Positions 41,523 through 50,454 of a stretch of 64,000 nucleotides of DNA are shown here, piece by piece (the stretch's first letter is position 1; each line of letters starts with the position of its first letter). The stretch is taken from assembly GCF_009363795.1 (NCBI RefSeq), contig NZ_CP045420.1:291001-355000 (forward strand), written 5' to 3'. Source of the stretch: Palleronia sp. THAF1. Its GTDB lineage: Bacteria > Pseudomonadota > Alphaproteobacteria > Rhodobacterales > Rhodobacteraceae. A program made the position numbers and the translations under genes. Under the pieces are notes generated by a model. It had not been told where the DNA came from. It was given only the letters and a program-made list of their open reading frames with translations, and did no database searches.

Positions 41523-42211
41523 GCCCGTGCCCGTTGTGGCATCGGCACGGCACAGGGGCGTTGGCCCGTGAGGATCGCGCAAGCGTTCGCCCCCATCAGC
41601 CCAGCCAACACCGGAGCGGTCCAATCCAGCCCGCCAGTGTAGGTGCCGTAGGCTGGCAGAATCGCGCGCGCGTCATCATACAGGCAGCAGGGGCGTGAGA
41701 TCAGCTTGCCGCGCAGGGCCAAACGGGCCTTCGGGTGGTAGTGACCCGAAACTTCGGCCTGAGCGTTGGGGTCCGCAATATGGCGGAATATCAGCGGTCC
41801 GATCTCCAGATCGTCCAGCGCGGTGCCTCCGATATCGGTTGGTGCGGGATCGTGATTGCCGGTGATCCAAATCCACTGCCGCCCGGCCTGCATCCGTTGG
41901 ATCCACAGCGTCTCGGCCTCTCCCAGTCCCTCACGCGCGGCATCGTCGTCGAAACTGTCGCCTAGGCAGATCACGGTTCGGGCCTTGGTGGCCAAAACGT
42001 CCGCATCCAGCCGGGCCAGCGTGTCGCGGGTCTCATAAGGGGGTAGCATCTGGCCTGAGCGTCGGGCGATGCGTTCGGACTTGCACAGGTGCAAGTCGGA
42101 CACGACCAGCGTGCCTTCGTCCGGCCACCATAGCGCACCCGTGGACAGCAGGCGCAGGTGCGCCCCCGCCAGATCGAAGTCACAAAAGTTCATGCTCCGT
42201 TCCATACCCAT
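41519..42211 (-). CDS. pdeM: ligase-associated DNA damage response phosphoesterase PdeM
   Basis: A 230-residue calcineurin-type metallophosphoesterase with the motifs in order: SDLHLCKSE, GDSFDDD, GNHDP and GHYHPKA. The start of the protein (FDLAGAHLRLLSTGALWWPDEGTLVVSDLHL) and the partner helicase directly upstream identify the PdeM group of the ligase-associated DNA repair cluster. GGAG lies about 10 bases before the ATG at 42211; ATG at 42205 and 42193 are alternatives. Confidence 0.9.
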   Translation of the reverse strand: MGMERSMNFCDFDLAGAHLRLLSTGALWWPDEGTLVVSDLHLCKSERIARRSGQMLPPYETRDTLARLDADVLATKARTVICLGDSFDDDAAREGLGEAETLWIQRMQAGRQWIWITGNHDPAPTDIGGTALDDLEIGPLIFRHIADPNAQAEVSGHYHPKARLALRGKLISRPCCLYDDARAILPAYGTYTGGLDWTAPVLAGLMGANACAILTGQRPCAVPMPQRARA

Positions 42212-42264
42212 GGACGTGTTCTCCGGCAAGTGAGGCTTGGCAGTAGCGCCCGGATTCCACCGGA

Positions 42265-44706
42265 TCAATAGGGTACGGCCCACCGTTTCTTGTCCTCGGC
42301 GGTGATCTGCAAACCGGCGCCTTCCATCAGGCGTTCTGCTTCATCCGCAAGCAATTTCTCGGTGGCAGAGCCTTCGACCGGTACGCGCCCGGCTTCCAGA
42401 AACAGGGGGGCTGCCAACGGTGTGGGACGGTCGCACACGACATGGTCGATGCGGCCTGCGGTGCGCGCCAACATCTCTTCGATGCGTCCGAAATCGACGA
42501 GACCCTTCAGAGCCTCTTCCCGCGTCACATCCATCAACAAGTGATCGGGATCGTATTTGCGCAGAACATCGTATAGGATATCGGCAGAAAAGGTCGCCTG
42601 CTTTCCCGACTTGCGCTGGCCGCGCGTCTGCCGGTCGATCAGGCCAGAGATGACGGCGGACTGTTTGAAGGTGCGTTTCATCACCGCGTTGCCGCCAAGC
42701 CAGGTTTCGAACGTGCGTCGCAGGTCATCGCCGTCGAACAGGGGCGCGGGGTCGGTGACCGGGTCGAGCCCCCAGATCAGTGTGGCGTAATCGGTCGACA
42801 CGAAGCCCATGGGGTGAAGGCCGTTTTCTTCCATCCGGGCCGTGACCAGCAGGCCCAGCGTCTGCATCGCGTTGCGCCCGGCAAAGCCGTAAATGCAAGT
42901 GTGCGCGCGGCCCAGGTATGGGAAGCTTTCGACAAGGATACGGTCGGCCTCGGGCAGCTTTGACGCGCCGCGTTGCAGGTGCAGCCACTGGCGGGTGGCG
43001 TCGGGCAGTTCGGGCCAGTCATCTTGCTGGAACATGCGCAGAACGCGGTGGGACAGTTGAGTGGAGGTGGCGAACTTCGTGCCCATGAATGTCGCGATCT
43101 TGGGCGGCTTGTCGGGCTTGGGAGAGACCTCGACGATCATCTCGCGCAGGCCTTCATAGCGGACGATCTTTCCGCCGATGAGGAACGTGTCGCCGGGGGT
43201 AAGCGTGGCGGCGAAACCTTCCTCGACCTCTCCCAGTGGCACCCCGCCGCGCCGATTGCGCAGGCGGACCTTCAGCAGATCGGTGTCCATGATGGTTCCG
43301 ATATTCTGGCGGATGCGGACCGCCCCGCGCGGATCGCGCAGGTGATATTGGCCGTCGGTCTCTTTCAGCCGCTGCCATTGGTCGTAGGCGCGCAGGGCGT
43401 AGCCGCCGGTGGCGATGAAATCGAGGCATTGGTCGAAGGCGGCGCGGGTGAGGGTGCTGTAGGCGCCTGCGGATTTAACCTCGCGATAGAGCTCTGCCGC
43501 GTCGAAAGGACCGGATGCGGCGCGGATCAGGATGTGCTGGCACAGCACGTCGCGGGGGCCGGGGCCGCGGGGATCTCCGTCGAGATCGCGGGCCTTCACG
43601 GCTTCCAGCGCTGCGACGCATTCAACGACCTCAAACCGGTTGGCGGGAACGAGCAGGGCTTTGGAGGGCGCATTGTACCGGTGGTTCGCACGCCCGATCC
43701 GTTGCACCAGCCGCTTCACGTTCTTCGGCGCGCCCACTTGGATCACGAGGTCCACGTCGCCCCAGTCGATGCCAAGGTCCAGGCTGCCGGTGCAGACGAT
43801 GGCGCGCAGGTCGCCGTTGACCATCGCGGCTTCGGTCTTGGCGCGCTGCTCGCGCGATAGGCTGCCGTGGTGAATGCCGATGGGCAGCGCGTCCTCGTTC
43901 TGCAGCCACAGTTCGTGGAAGAAGATTTCCGCCTGCGCGCGCGTGTTGTGGAAAATCAGCGTGGTCTTGTGCTGACGCACCTGCTCGAGCACCTCAGGGA
44001 TCGCGTAGCGCCCGCCACCACCGGCCCAAGGGGGCGGGGCCTCTACCTCCATCATCGCGATGTCGGGGTCTGGGCCGGGATCGGCGTAAAGGATTTCGCA
44101 GGGATCGGGGTGCTTGGCGAGGAAGCTGGCGATGGCGGCGGGGTCTTCGACCGTGGCCGACAGACCGACGCGACGCAGGTCCGGGACCAGAGCGTTCAGC
44201 CGCGACAGGGCCAGCATCAGCTGATCGCCCCGTTTCGATTCGGCCAGCGCGTGGATCTCGTCCACCACGATACGCTGAAGGCCCGCGAAGATACGGGGCG
44301 CGTCTTCGTACGACAGCATCAGCGCAAGGCTTTCGGGCGTCGTCAGCAGGATGTGCGGCGGGTCGGCGCGTTGGCGGCGTTTCTGGGTGTAACCGGTGTC
44401 GCCCGTTCGATCCTCGATGCGGATGGGCAGACCCATCTCGGTCACGGGCATCGTAAGGTTGCGACGAATGTCGGTCGCCAGCGCCTTCAGGGGCGAGACG
44501 TAAAGCGTGTGCATCCCCTTGTGCTCGCCGTCGGCTAGTTCGGCCAGCGTCGGCAGGAACCCCGCCAGAGTCTTCCCGCCGCCCGTGGGCGCGATCAACA
44601 GCAACGACGGCGCGCCCGAGCGGTCCAGCATGTCGCGCTGGTGGGGGTGGATCGACCAGCCACGGCTGGCGAACCACGCGTCGAATTGGGGAGGCAGGGT
44701 GGTCAT
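42265..44706 (-). CDS. ligase-associated DNA damage response DEXH helicase (Lhr-like)
   Basis: An 813-residue superfamily 2 helicase with P-loop APTGGGKT (39-46), DEIH (149-152), SAT (LSATVEDPA) and the C-terminal helicase motif QRIGRANHRYN. The C-terminal half is the Lhr-type winged-helix and beta-barrel module (PFLGGNAVMKRTFKQSAVISGLIDRQ-like). Relatives are encoded with an ATP-dependent ligase and a beta-CASP exonuclease; here only PdeM is adjacent. The gene starts 62 bases from the divergent NAD(P)-binding gene. Confidence 0.92.
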   Translation of the reverse strand: MTTLPPQFDAWFASRGWSIHPHQRDMLDRSGAPSLLLIAPTGGGKTLAGFLPTLAELADGEHKGMHTLYVSPLKALATDIRRNLTMPVTEMGLPIRIEDRTGDTGYTQKRRQRADPPHILLTTPESLALMLSYEDAPRIFAGLQRIVVDEIHALAESKRGDQLMLALSRLNALVPDLRRVGLSATVEDPAAIASFLAKHPDPCEILYADPGPDPDIAMMEVEAPPPWAGGGGRYAIPEVLEQVRQHKTTLIFHNTRAQAEIFFHELWLQNEDALPIGIHHGSLSREQRAKTEAAMVNGDLRAIVCTGSLDLGIDWGDVDLVIQVGAPKNVKRLVQRIGRANHRYNAPSKALLVPANRFEVVECVAALEAVKARDLDGDPRGPGPRDVLCQHILIRAASGPFDAAELYREVKSAGAYSTLTRAAFDQCLDFIATGGYALRAYDQWQRLKETDGQYHLRDPRGAVRIRQNIGTIMDTDLLKVRLRNRRGGVPLGEVEEGFAATLTPGDTFLIGGKIVRYEGLREMIVEVSPKPDKPPKIATFMGTKFATSTQLSHRVLRMFQQDDWPELPDATRQWLHLQRGASKLPEADRILVESFPYLGRAHTCIYGFAGRNAMQTLGLLVTARMEENGLHPMGFVSTDYATLIWGLDPVTDPAPLFDGDDLRRTFETWLGGNAVMKRTFKQSAVISGLIDRQTRGQRKSGKQATFSADILYDVLRKYDPDHLLMDVTREEALKGLVDFGRIEEMLARTAGRIDHVVCDRPTPLAAPLFLEAGRVPVEGSATEKLLADEAERLMEGAGLQITAEDKKRWAVPY

Positions 44707-44767
44707 GGGGGGAACCTAAGCGCGCGCGGGGCCATTCGCCATGGGACAAGATGCAAAGGAGAGCGCG

Positions 44768-45418
44768 ATGAAGGTTCTGGTGATCGGAGCGACGGGCGGC
44801 GTCGGCGGACGCCTGGTCGAGATGCTGGTGGAGGCGGGCCACGAGGTGACCGGGACATGGCACAGCGACGGCGATGACGTGGAACTGCAGCGCCAAGGCG
44901 TTACGCCGCGATTTGCAGACCTGACGCAGATGGGTGCGGATGACTTCGGTGATCTGGTGCAGTTCACGGACGCGGTCGTGTTCTCTGCCGGGGCCGGTGG
45001 GGCCGGGATGGACCTGGCGACGGCCATCGACGGCGACGCTCCGATTGCGCTGGTGCAAGCGATGGAGGCGCAGGGTGTTGCGCGCCTGGTGCTGGTGTCG
45101 GTGTTCCCCGAAGCGGGCCGGGATCAGGAACCGTCCGACGGGTTCGAGCACTACATGGCACAGAAAAAACGGGCCGACGTGGCCGTCTGCGCCTCGGGTC
45201 TGGACTGGGTGTTGATCCGTCCGGGCACGTTGCAGGATGACGACGGCGACGGCAGGGTGAACGCGGGGCGCTGCATTTCATATGGCGATGTGGCGCGCGG
45301 CAACGTCGCCCGCGCGATCCACGGCGTGCTGGAGCGCCCCGAGTTGTCCCAAGAGATCATCGAGTTGACCGACGGCGACACCGATGTCGACGCCGCCTTG
45401 GACGATTTGGTTCGCTGA
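44768..45418 (+). CDS. NAD(P)H-binding atypical short-chain dehydrogenase
   Basis: The 216-residue protein begins MKVLVIGATGGVGGRLVEMLVEAGHEV, the Rossmann GxTGxVG motif of the atypical/NAD(P)H-binding SDR group (YwnB-like). LVSVFPEAGRDQ and the segment HYMAQKKRADVAVCASGLDWVLIRPGTL are typical of that group, which includes sugar epimerase-like and NmrA-like proteins. GGAGAG precedes the ATG. Substrate unknown. Confidence 0.88.
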   Translation: MKVLVIGATGGVGGRLVEMLVEAGHEVTGTWHSDGDDVELQRQGVTPRFADLTQMGADDFGDLVQFTDAVVFSAGAGGAGMDLATAIDGDAPIALVQAMEAQGVARLVLVSVFPEAGRDQEPSDGFEHYMAQKKRADVAVCASGLDWVLIRPGTLQDDDGDGRVNAGRCISYGDVARGNVARAIHGVLERPELSQEIIELTDGDTDVDAALDDLVR

Positions 45419-45436
45419 TAACGTAGAGAGCGGGGC

Positions 45437-46744
45437 CTAGTTTTCGATCTCGCTCTCTTCCACGAACAGGTTGGCCCACGCGCGGTCGATCAACTCGGGC
45501 GTCATCTGTGGGGGAATCCCCTCGAACGCGCAGATCGACAGCATCTGGTCGATCAGGAAGATCGGCTGATAGTTGGCGTAGACGTTGTCGATCTCGGGGT
45601 ATTTCACGCGCAGAAGGTGGATCAGCGCGCGTTCGTCCAGCGGCATCCCTTTTTTCTTCGCGACAAGGCTGAAGATCTTCAGGAAGTCTTTCTGGTTCGG
45701 TCCGTCAATCTTGATCTTGTAGAAGATCCGGCGCAGCGCGGCCTTGTCGAAGATATTGTTGGGGTGAAAGTTGGTCGAGAAGATCACCAGCGTGTCGAAC
45801 GGCACTTCGAACTTTTCACCCGATTGCAGGGCTAGGATGTCTTTCGATTCCTCCAGCGGCACGATCCAACGGTTGATCAGCGACTGGGGGCTCTCTTCCT
45901 GTCGGCCAAGGTCGTCGACGATAAAGACGCCGCCGGTGGATTTAAGCTGCAATGGCGCCTGATAGGTGCGCGCCGTCGGGTTGTAGACCAGATCCAGCAT
46001 GTCGAGCTTCAGTTCGCCGCCGGTGATGACGGTGGGACGAGTGCAGCGGATATAACGCGGATCGTGGCGCTTTTTCAGCCGCAGGGTGTTGGGATCGGAA
46101 GCCTCTTCCTTCACCGCCGTATGCACGATGGGGTCGTAGACCGTGATGACCTGACCGGCGTATTCGATGGCATGGGGCACGAAGATCGTATCGCCCAGAG
46201 CGTCGCGAATACCGTTAGAGATAGAGGATTTACCGTTCCCCGGCGGCCCGTACATCAGGATGGAACGGCCCGACCCGACCGCGGGGCCAAGCTGGCCCAG
46301 CAGGTTGTCGGGCAGGATCAGGTGGCCCATGGCGTCCAGCAGGCGCTGGCGGCTCATCTGGATGTTGCGGATGGACTGGCGTTTGACTTGTTCGGAATAG
46401 ACGGCCAGCGGGATCGGCATCGCACCGTAGTATTCGGATTGCGCCAGCGCGTCCTGGGCACGGGCCTTGCCGGCGTCGGACAGTTGAAAGCCCATCTCGT
46501 TGCCGGATCCCGCGTGCAGCGTGCCGGTCGCCTCCAGCAGCTTCTGCTCGCGCGCCACGTCGATCAGCTCTTGTGCCACGACCAGAGGCAAGGCGATCTG
46601 CTTGGCGATATCGGTTGCGGTCGATGCATTGGCGCGGAACATCGTCTTCAGAAGGATGTCGCGCATCATCACCATTGGCAGGCGCATATCGGATAGCGCC
46701 TTGGGCGCGGGCGGCTCCAGCATCGGTTGCACTTGCATGTTCAT
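45437..46744 (-). CDS. AAA ATPase with N-terminal winged-helix-like region
   Basis: A 435-residue protein. Residues 25-100 look like a winged helix (TATDIAKQIALPLVVAQELIDVAREQKLLEA); the AAA core has GPPGNGKS (166-173), Walker B GGVFIVDDLGR and a sensor-like VIFSTNF. C-terminal helices follow. Single genes of this type are seen beside Tad pilus clusters in Rhodobacterales, which fits its place here, but the role is unknown. The start MNMQVQPMLEPP has AAGGAT upstream. It is divergent from the GT-C-like gene. Confidence 0.85.
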   Translation of the reverse strand: MNMQVQPMLEPPAPKALSDMRLPMVMMRDILLKTMFRANASTATDIAKQIALPLVVAQELIDVAREQKLLEATGTLHAGSGNEMGFQLSDAGKARAQDALAQSEYYGAMPIPLAVYSEQVKRQSIRNIQMSRQRLLDAMGHLILPDNLLGQLGPAVGSGRSILMYGPPGNGKSSISNGIRDALGDTIFVPHAIEYAGQVITVYDPIVHTAVKEEASDPNTLRLKKRHDPRYIRCTRPTVITGGELKLDMLDLVYNPTARTYQAPLQLKSTGGVFIVDDLGRQEESPQSLINRWIVPLEESKDILALQSGEKFEVPFDTLVIFSTNFHPNNIFDKAALRRIFYKIKIDGPNQKDFLKIFSLVAKKKGMPLDERALIHLLRVKYPEIDNVYANYQPIFLIDQMLSICAFEGIPPQMTPELIDRAWANLFVEESEIEN

Positions 46745-46890
46745 CGGCGGGCCATCCTTGCATTTGGTCCGGTTATCGTGGCGGTAGGGTCGCGTTCGGC
46801 GAATTAAAGCCGCGCATCCCGTCGCTTTCGTTCTTCCCCCATCCATCGGTCGATAGTGTGGCGAAAAAACGAAGAGAGGCGGAAAGGCAC

Positions 46891-48492
46891 ATGAAAACCA
46901 TCGCTGGACCGGCGGCGCTTGGCCTAGGGCTGATCGTGGTGATGACGGGCCTGGGCCTGTGGACGGGCGGCCTATACGCCACCCGCTACGAGGGCGACAT
47001 GCTGCACCTTGTGGACATGATCTTGCGCGTGGCCGCCGGAGACATACCGCACCGCGATTTCATGACGCCGCTGGGCATCCTGTCTGTCTGGCCGATCTCA
47101 ATCTTCGTGACGCTGGGCGTCGGGGTGGGCAAGGCGATCATGCTGGGGCAGGGGCTGGTGGCGCTGGTGCTGCTGCCGCTGACCGTCTGGGTGGCCATCA
47201 GCCGGTTCGAAGGCTGGCTGCGTTACGCCTTCACCGCGCTGGTCTGCGTCTTCGTTCTGGCCATCGTGCACGGCGGAACGGACGCGCAGATCTCGCTGTC
47301 GATGCACTACAACCGCTGGGCCTGGGCGCTGGCTTTCGTGGCACTGCCCGTTGCCATGCTGCCGCCGCTGCGGGATGCGCCGCTATGGGACGCGGCGGCG
47401 ATGGGGCTGCCGCTCGCTGCGCTGGTGCTGATCAAGCTGACCTATGTGATCGCGCTGGTGCCCGCGATCGTCGTGTTGCTTCTGGCACGGCGTATGTATG
47501 CGCAACTGGGCTGGGGCGTGGCGATCGGCGTGGCTGTGCTTGCAGCATTCACGCTGTGGTCCGGCATCGGCTACTGGGCCAATTACGCGACTGATCTATT
47601 GACCACGGCCACTTCCGAACTGCGGGCGTTCCCCGGCCTGTCGCTCAGCGCACTGCTGACCGGCCCGCTGTATCTTGGCGCGCACCTCGCGGCGCTGGGC
47701 GCGATCATCGTGCTGCGGCGCGGTGGGGCAGAGACGCTGGGGCTGGGCCTGCTGATCTTGCTGCCGGGGTTCATCTACATCACCTACCAGAACTTCGGGA
47801 ATGACGCGCAGTGGATGGTCCTGTTGGGTCTGGTGCTGTGGCAGACCTTGCCGCGCATGACCGACGCGGGGATGCGACAGGCCGCGTTTGCCATCGCCAT
47901 CGCGCTGCTGGCCTTCGGCACGCCGCTGGCGCTGAACATCGCGATTTCGCCCGTGCGGCACGCAAGCTCGATCAAGGAAGACTTCGCACTGATGTTCCCG
48001 TCGTCCGCACAGCATGACGACTTCCTGACCAACACCTTTCGCGCGAACCTTCTGAACGTGCAGATCCCCGGTGAAGAGCGGATGCCGCTCTTTGCGGAGT
48101 ATGAGGCGCTGGGTGACCGCGAAGAAGAGCCGGGTGCCATCAACGGAGAGGCGCTTCCGCGCTGCGGCGTGCAATTGGGCACCATCGCCTACTTCGAGGG
48201 GTTGGCGCAGGACTTGCAGACGGCGGGATATGGCGACGCCCGTATCCTTGTGGCCGACCTGCTGAGCGCCTTGTGGATGTTCGGTGACGGCTTCCCTCCG
48301 CTGCCCGGCGCCGCGCCCTGGCGGTATGGCGGCGCGCCGGGTCTGCCAGCAGCGGAGTATGTGCTTGTGCCGCTGTGCGCGATCAACGAGGCCGCGCGCA
48401 CCGGTATCCTGACAGCGATAGACGAAGCAGGCGTCAGCCTGACCGAGGTGCACCGGACAAACGCCTACATCCTGCTGGAAAAGGACGCCTAG
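46891..48492 (+). CDS. polytopic membrane protein, GT-C glycosyltransferase-like
   Basis: A 533-residue protein with about 10-11 hydrophobic helices and a soluble C-terminal domain (about 375-533). The first loop reads RYEGDMLHLVDMILRVAAGDIPHRDFMTPLG, similar to the acidic first loop and the G-IPYRDF-x-P signature of mannosyltransferase/PMT-type GT-C enzymes. A lipid-linked sugar transfer role is therefore possible, perhaps modifying the adjacent pili, but this is inference. Its stop shares the bases CTAG with the stop of cpaA. Confidence 0.75.
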   Translation: MKTIAGPAALGLGLIVVMTGLGLWTGGLYATRYEGDMLHLVDMILRVAAGDIPHRDFMTPLGILSVWPISIFVTLGVGVGKAIMLGQGLVALVLLPLTVWVAISRFEGWLRYAFTALVCVFVLAIVHGGTDAQISLSMHYNRWAWALAFVALPVAMLPPLRDAPLWDAAAMGLPLAALVLIKLTYVIALVPAIVVLLLARRMYAQLGWGVAIGVAVLAAFTLWSGIGYWANYATDLLTTATSELRAFPGLSLSALLTGPLYLGAHLAALGAIIVLRRGGAETLGLGLLILLPGFIYITYQNFGNDAQWMVLLGLVLWQTLPRMTDAGMRQAAFAIAIALLAFGTPLALNIAISPVRHASSIKEDFALMFPSSAQHDDFLTNTFRANLLNVQIPGEERMPLFAEYEALGDREEEPGAINGEALPRCGVQLGTIAYFEGLAQDLQTAGYGDARILVADLLSALWMFGDGFPPLPGAAPWRYGGAPGLPAAEYVLVPLCAINEAARTGILTAIDEAGVSLTEVHRTNAYILLEKDA

Positions 48493-49001
48493 ACGAAAGC
48501 TGCAGCGGCCAGGTAGGCGGATAGCGCCGGACCCAAGGCCAGGCCCATGGGAAACTTGGAGTTGGTCCAGCTTTCCCAGCCGGGCAGGGCGCGCGTTACC
48601 GCCGGGATGCGTCGGATCGCGCGGTGCAACACCAATGCTACAACGGCGGCGACGACCAGGATATACAACGCCTCGGTCGAGTCGCTCAGGGGCACGAAGG
48701 GCGCGGCGGCGGCAAGGAACTTTGCGTCGCCCGCCCCCATGATGCCGACCATGTTCGCGCCGAAGCAGATCACCAGCACGACGGCAAAATGCACCCAGCC
48801 CCACAGGTAGTCTTGCAGGGGTAGGACCAAGGGGCCGGTGACGCCGTAGATGACCAACAGCGCCAGTACGGCCATGTTGCGGATCTTCATGTGCTTCACG
48901 TCCGACGCCGCGACCCAGATGCAGACCGGCAGGGTCAGCGCGAAGAAGACCAGCGCCGCCCGGTCGGACAGAGCCAGATGGGCGAACAGCAGGTCGATCA
49001 T
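48489..49001 (-). CDS. cpaA: prepilin peptidase CpaA/TadV (A24 family)
   Basis: The 170-residue membrane aspartyl protease cleaves the leader of Flp pilins. Both catalytic aspartates are present: Asp34 in VAASDVKHMKIRN and the GAGD motif (89-92) in MGAGDAKFL. It lacks the N-methylation domain of PilD, as usual for Tad-type enzymes. It overlaps the stop of the upstream TPR gene by 4 bases. Confidence 0.93.
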   Translation of the reverse strand: MIDLLFAHLALSDRAALVFFALTLPVCIWVAASDVKHMKIRNMAVLALLVIYGVTGPLVLPLQDYLWGWVHFAVVLVICFGANMVGIMGAGDAKFLAAAAPFVPLSDSTEALYILVVAAVVALVLHRAIRRIPAVTRALPGWESWTNSKFPMGLALGPALSAYLAAAAFV

Positions 49002-49858
49002 CCGTTCGAGACGTTGGAGGCCAGCGCATCCAGCGCGCGTTGCGCGGCGGCGAAGTGCTGCGGATGGGTATCGATGGCGTCGCGCAACAGACCCTCTCCG
49101 GTGGCCACGTTGCCCTGCTTGATCGCCGTCAGGGCGAGCGTGTGCAGCAACAGGGCGCGTTCTTCCTGCGTCATGTCGACGACGGGCAGCTCATAGTTGC
49201 CCTGCGCGCCGCGCGCGAGCGCCATGTTGTTCTTCGCAGTGAACAGGTCGCTGTCGTGGGTCAGGGCTTGTGTAAACAGGCGTTCTGCTTCCGTGAACTT
49301 GCCGCGGGTCAGCTTGGAGTAGCCCCAGTTGTTGAACACGCCTGCGGGTGTCTGCGTCAGACCGGCCGCGGATTGGTAGAAGCTGTCGGCGGCATCCCAC
49401 TCCTTGTTGCTGTCGGCAATCATCGCCTCCAGCCGGAACCGCTGGTAGGTTTGAACCGAGGGGGGCACCTTGTCGATCTGCACCTCGGCAGCCTTCCAGT
49501 CGCCAGCGCGGATCAGCGCGTCGGCCAGTGCCAGCCGGTCCTCATCGGTACCGTCCTTGCTTTCGGCAACACGTGCGAAGATGGGTGCAGCCTGATTGGG
49601 CTGTTTCGCGCGGATCAATGCCTTTGCAAGACCGCGTTGCAGATCCATGCGTTTGGGATTTTCCGACGTGGCGCGGCGGAAGTAGGCCACGGCCTCGTTC
49701 GGGTCGGATTGGGCCAGCATCAGGCCGTTCAGGTTGCTTTCATCGACGACGTTGAGGTCCTTCAAGGCACGGTCGACGTCTGCACTTCCGTCCCGCTGGC
49801 CACAGGCCGATAGGGACAACGCGCCGATCAACAGCGCCAGAATCGGGGTATAACGCAT
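48998..49858 (-). CDS. tadD: TPR lipoprotein of the Tad cluster (TadD-like)
   Basis: A 286-residue protein with lipobox LSA-Cys19 and several tetratricopeptide repeats (EAVAYFRRATSENPKRMDLQRGLAKAL; AGVFNNWGYSKLTRGKFTEAERLFTQAL; GEGLLRDAIDTHPQHFAAAQRAL). TadD proteins are outer membrane lipoproteins needed for secretin assembly. It lies between the second TPR gene and cpaA. Confidence 0.88.
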   Translation of the reverse strand: MRYTPILALLIGALSLSACGQRDGSADVDRALKDLNVVDESNLNGLMLAQSDPNEAVAYFRRATSENPKRMDLQRGLAKALIRAKQPNQAAPIFARVAESKDGTDEDRLALADALIRAGDWKAAEVQIDKVPPSVQTYQRFRLEAMIADSNKEWDAADSFYQSAAGLTQTPAGVFNNWGYSKLTRGKFTEAERLFTQALTHDSDLFTAKNNMALARGAQGNYELPVVDMTQEERALLLHTLALTAIKQGNVATGEGLLRDAIDTHPQHFAAAQRALDALASNVSNG

Positions 49859-49899
49859 TGCCTGCGTCCTTCTTGCCTGCTCGATGTCGGCTTCGCTTT

Positions 49900-50448
49900 T
49901 CAGTCGCGACCCAGAAGCAGGTAGTCCCCGTTCCCGCGCCGAACCAATGCAAAGCTCGGTTTATCGGGATCAGTGTAGGCACCTTCTTCCAACAGGGCTA
50001 GTGCGCGCACCAGATTGGCGCGAATGTCGTCACTTTGGCCACTATCGGCTGCGAATGCGGCCCGAAACACGCGGCTGGCCTCTGCCACGCGGTCGGTTTC
50101 CATCAGCACCACGCCAAGATTGTTCAAGGCGGGAACGAAGGTCGGGTCTTGCTTGATCGCGCGGCGGAAAAGGCCTTCCGCCTGCCCAAGACGGCCCATG
50201 CGCAGGTCGGTCGAACCAAGGGCAGACAGCACGTCGACGGTCATGCCGACCTCTATCGCGCTGCGCAGGTAGGCCTTGCGCGCCAGCTCGTATTCGCCAG
50301 CCGCCATCAGTCGGTGCCCGACGATCAGGCCGTCCACCGCATCGGCATCGCGGTCCACAGGGGGCGGGCTTTGCGCATCCGCCAAAGGGCCGCCCGTGTT
50401 TCCACAGGCGGCCAGAAGCAGGACCAGACTGATAGCTGCAATCCGCAA
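49900..50448 (-). CDS. second TPR lipoprotein of the Tad cluster
   Basis: The 182-residue protein has lipobox LAA-Cys15 and two to three TPR units (GHRLMAAGEYELARKAYLRSA; GRLGQAEGLFRRAIKQDPTFVPALNNLGVVLME). It follows tadC by 6 bases. Tad clusters of this lineage often carry two TadD-like genes; this one is shorter and may be the pilotin-type partner. Confidence 0.85.
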   Translation of the reverse strand: MRIAAISLVLLLAACGNTGGPLADAQSPPPVDRDADAVDGLIVGHRLMAAGEYELARKAYLRSAIEVGMTVDVLSALGSTDLRMGRLGQAEGLFRRAIKQDPTFVPALNNLGVVLMETDRVAEASRVFRAAFAADSGQSDDIRANLVRALALLEEGAYTDPDKPSFALVRRGNGDYLLLGRD

Positions 50449-50454
50449 GCGTTC

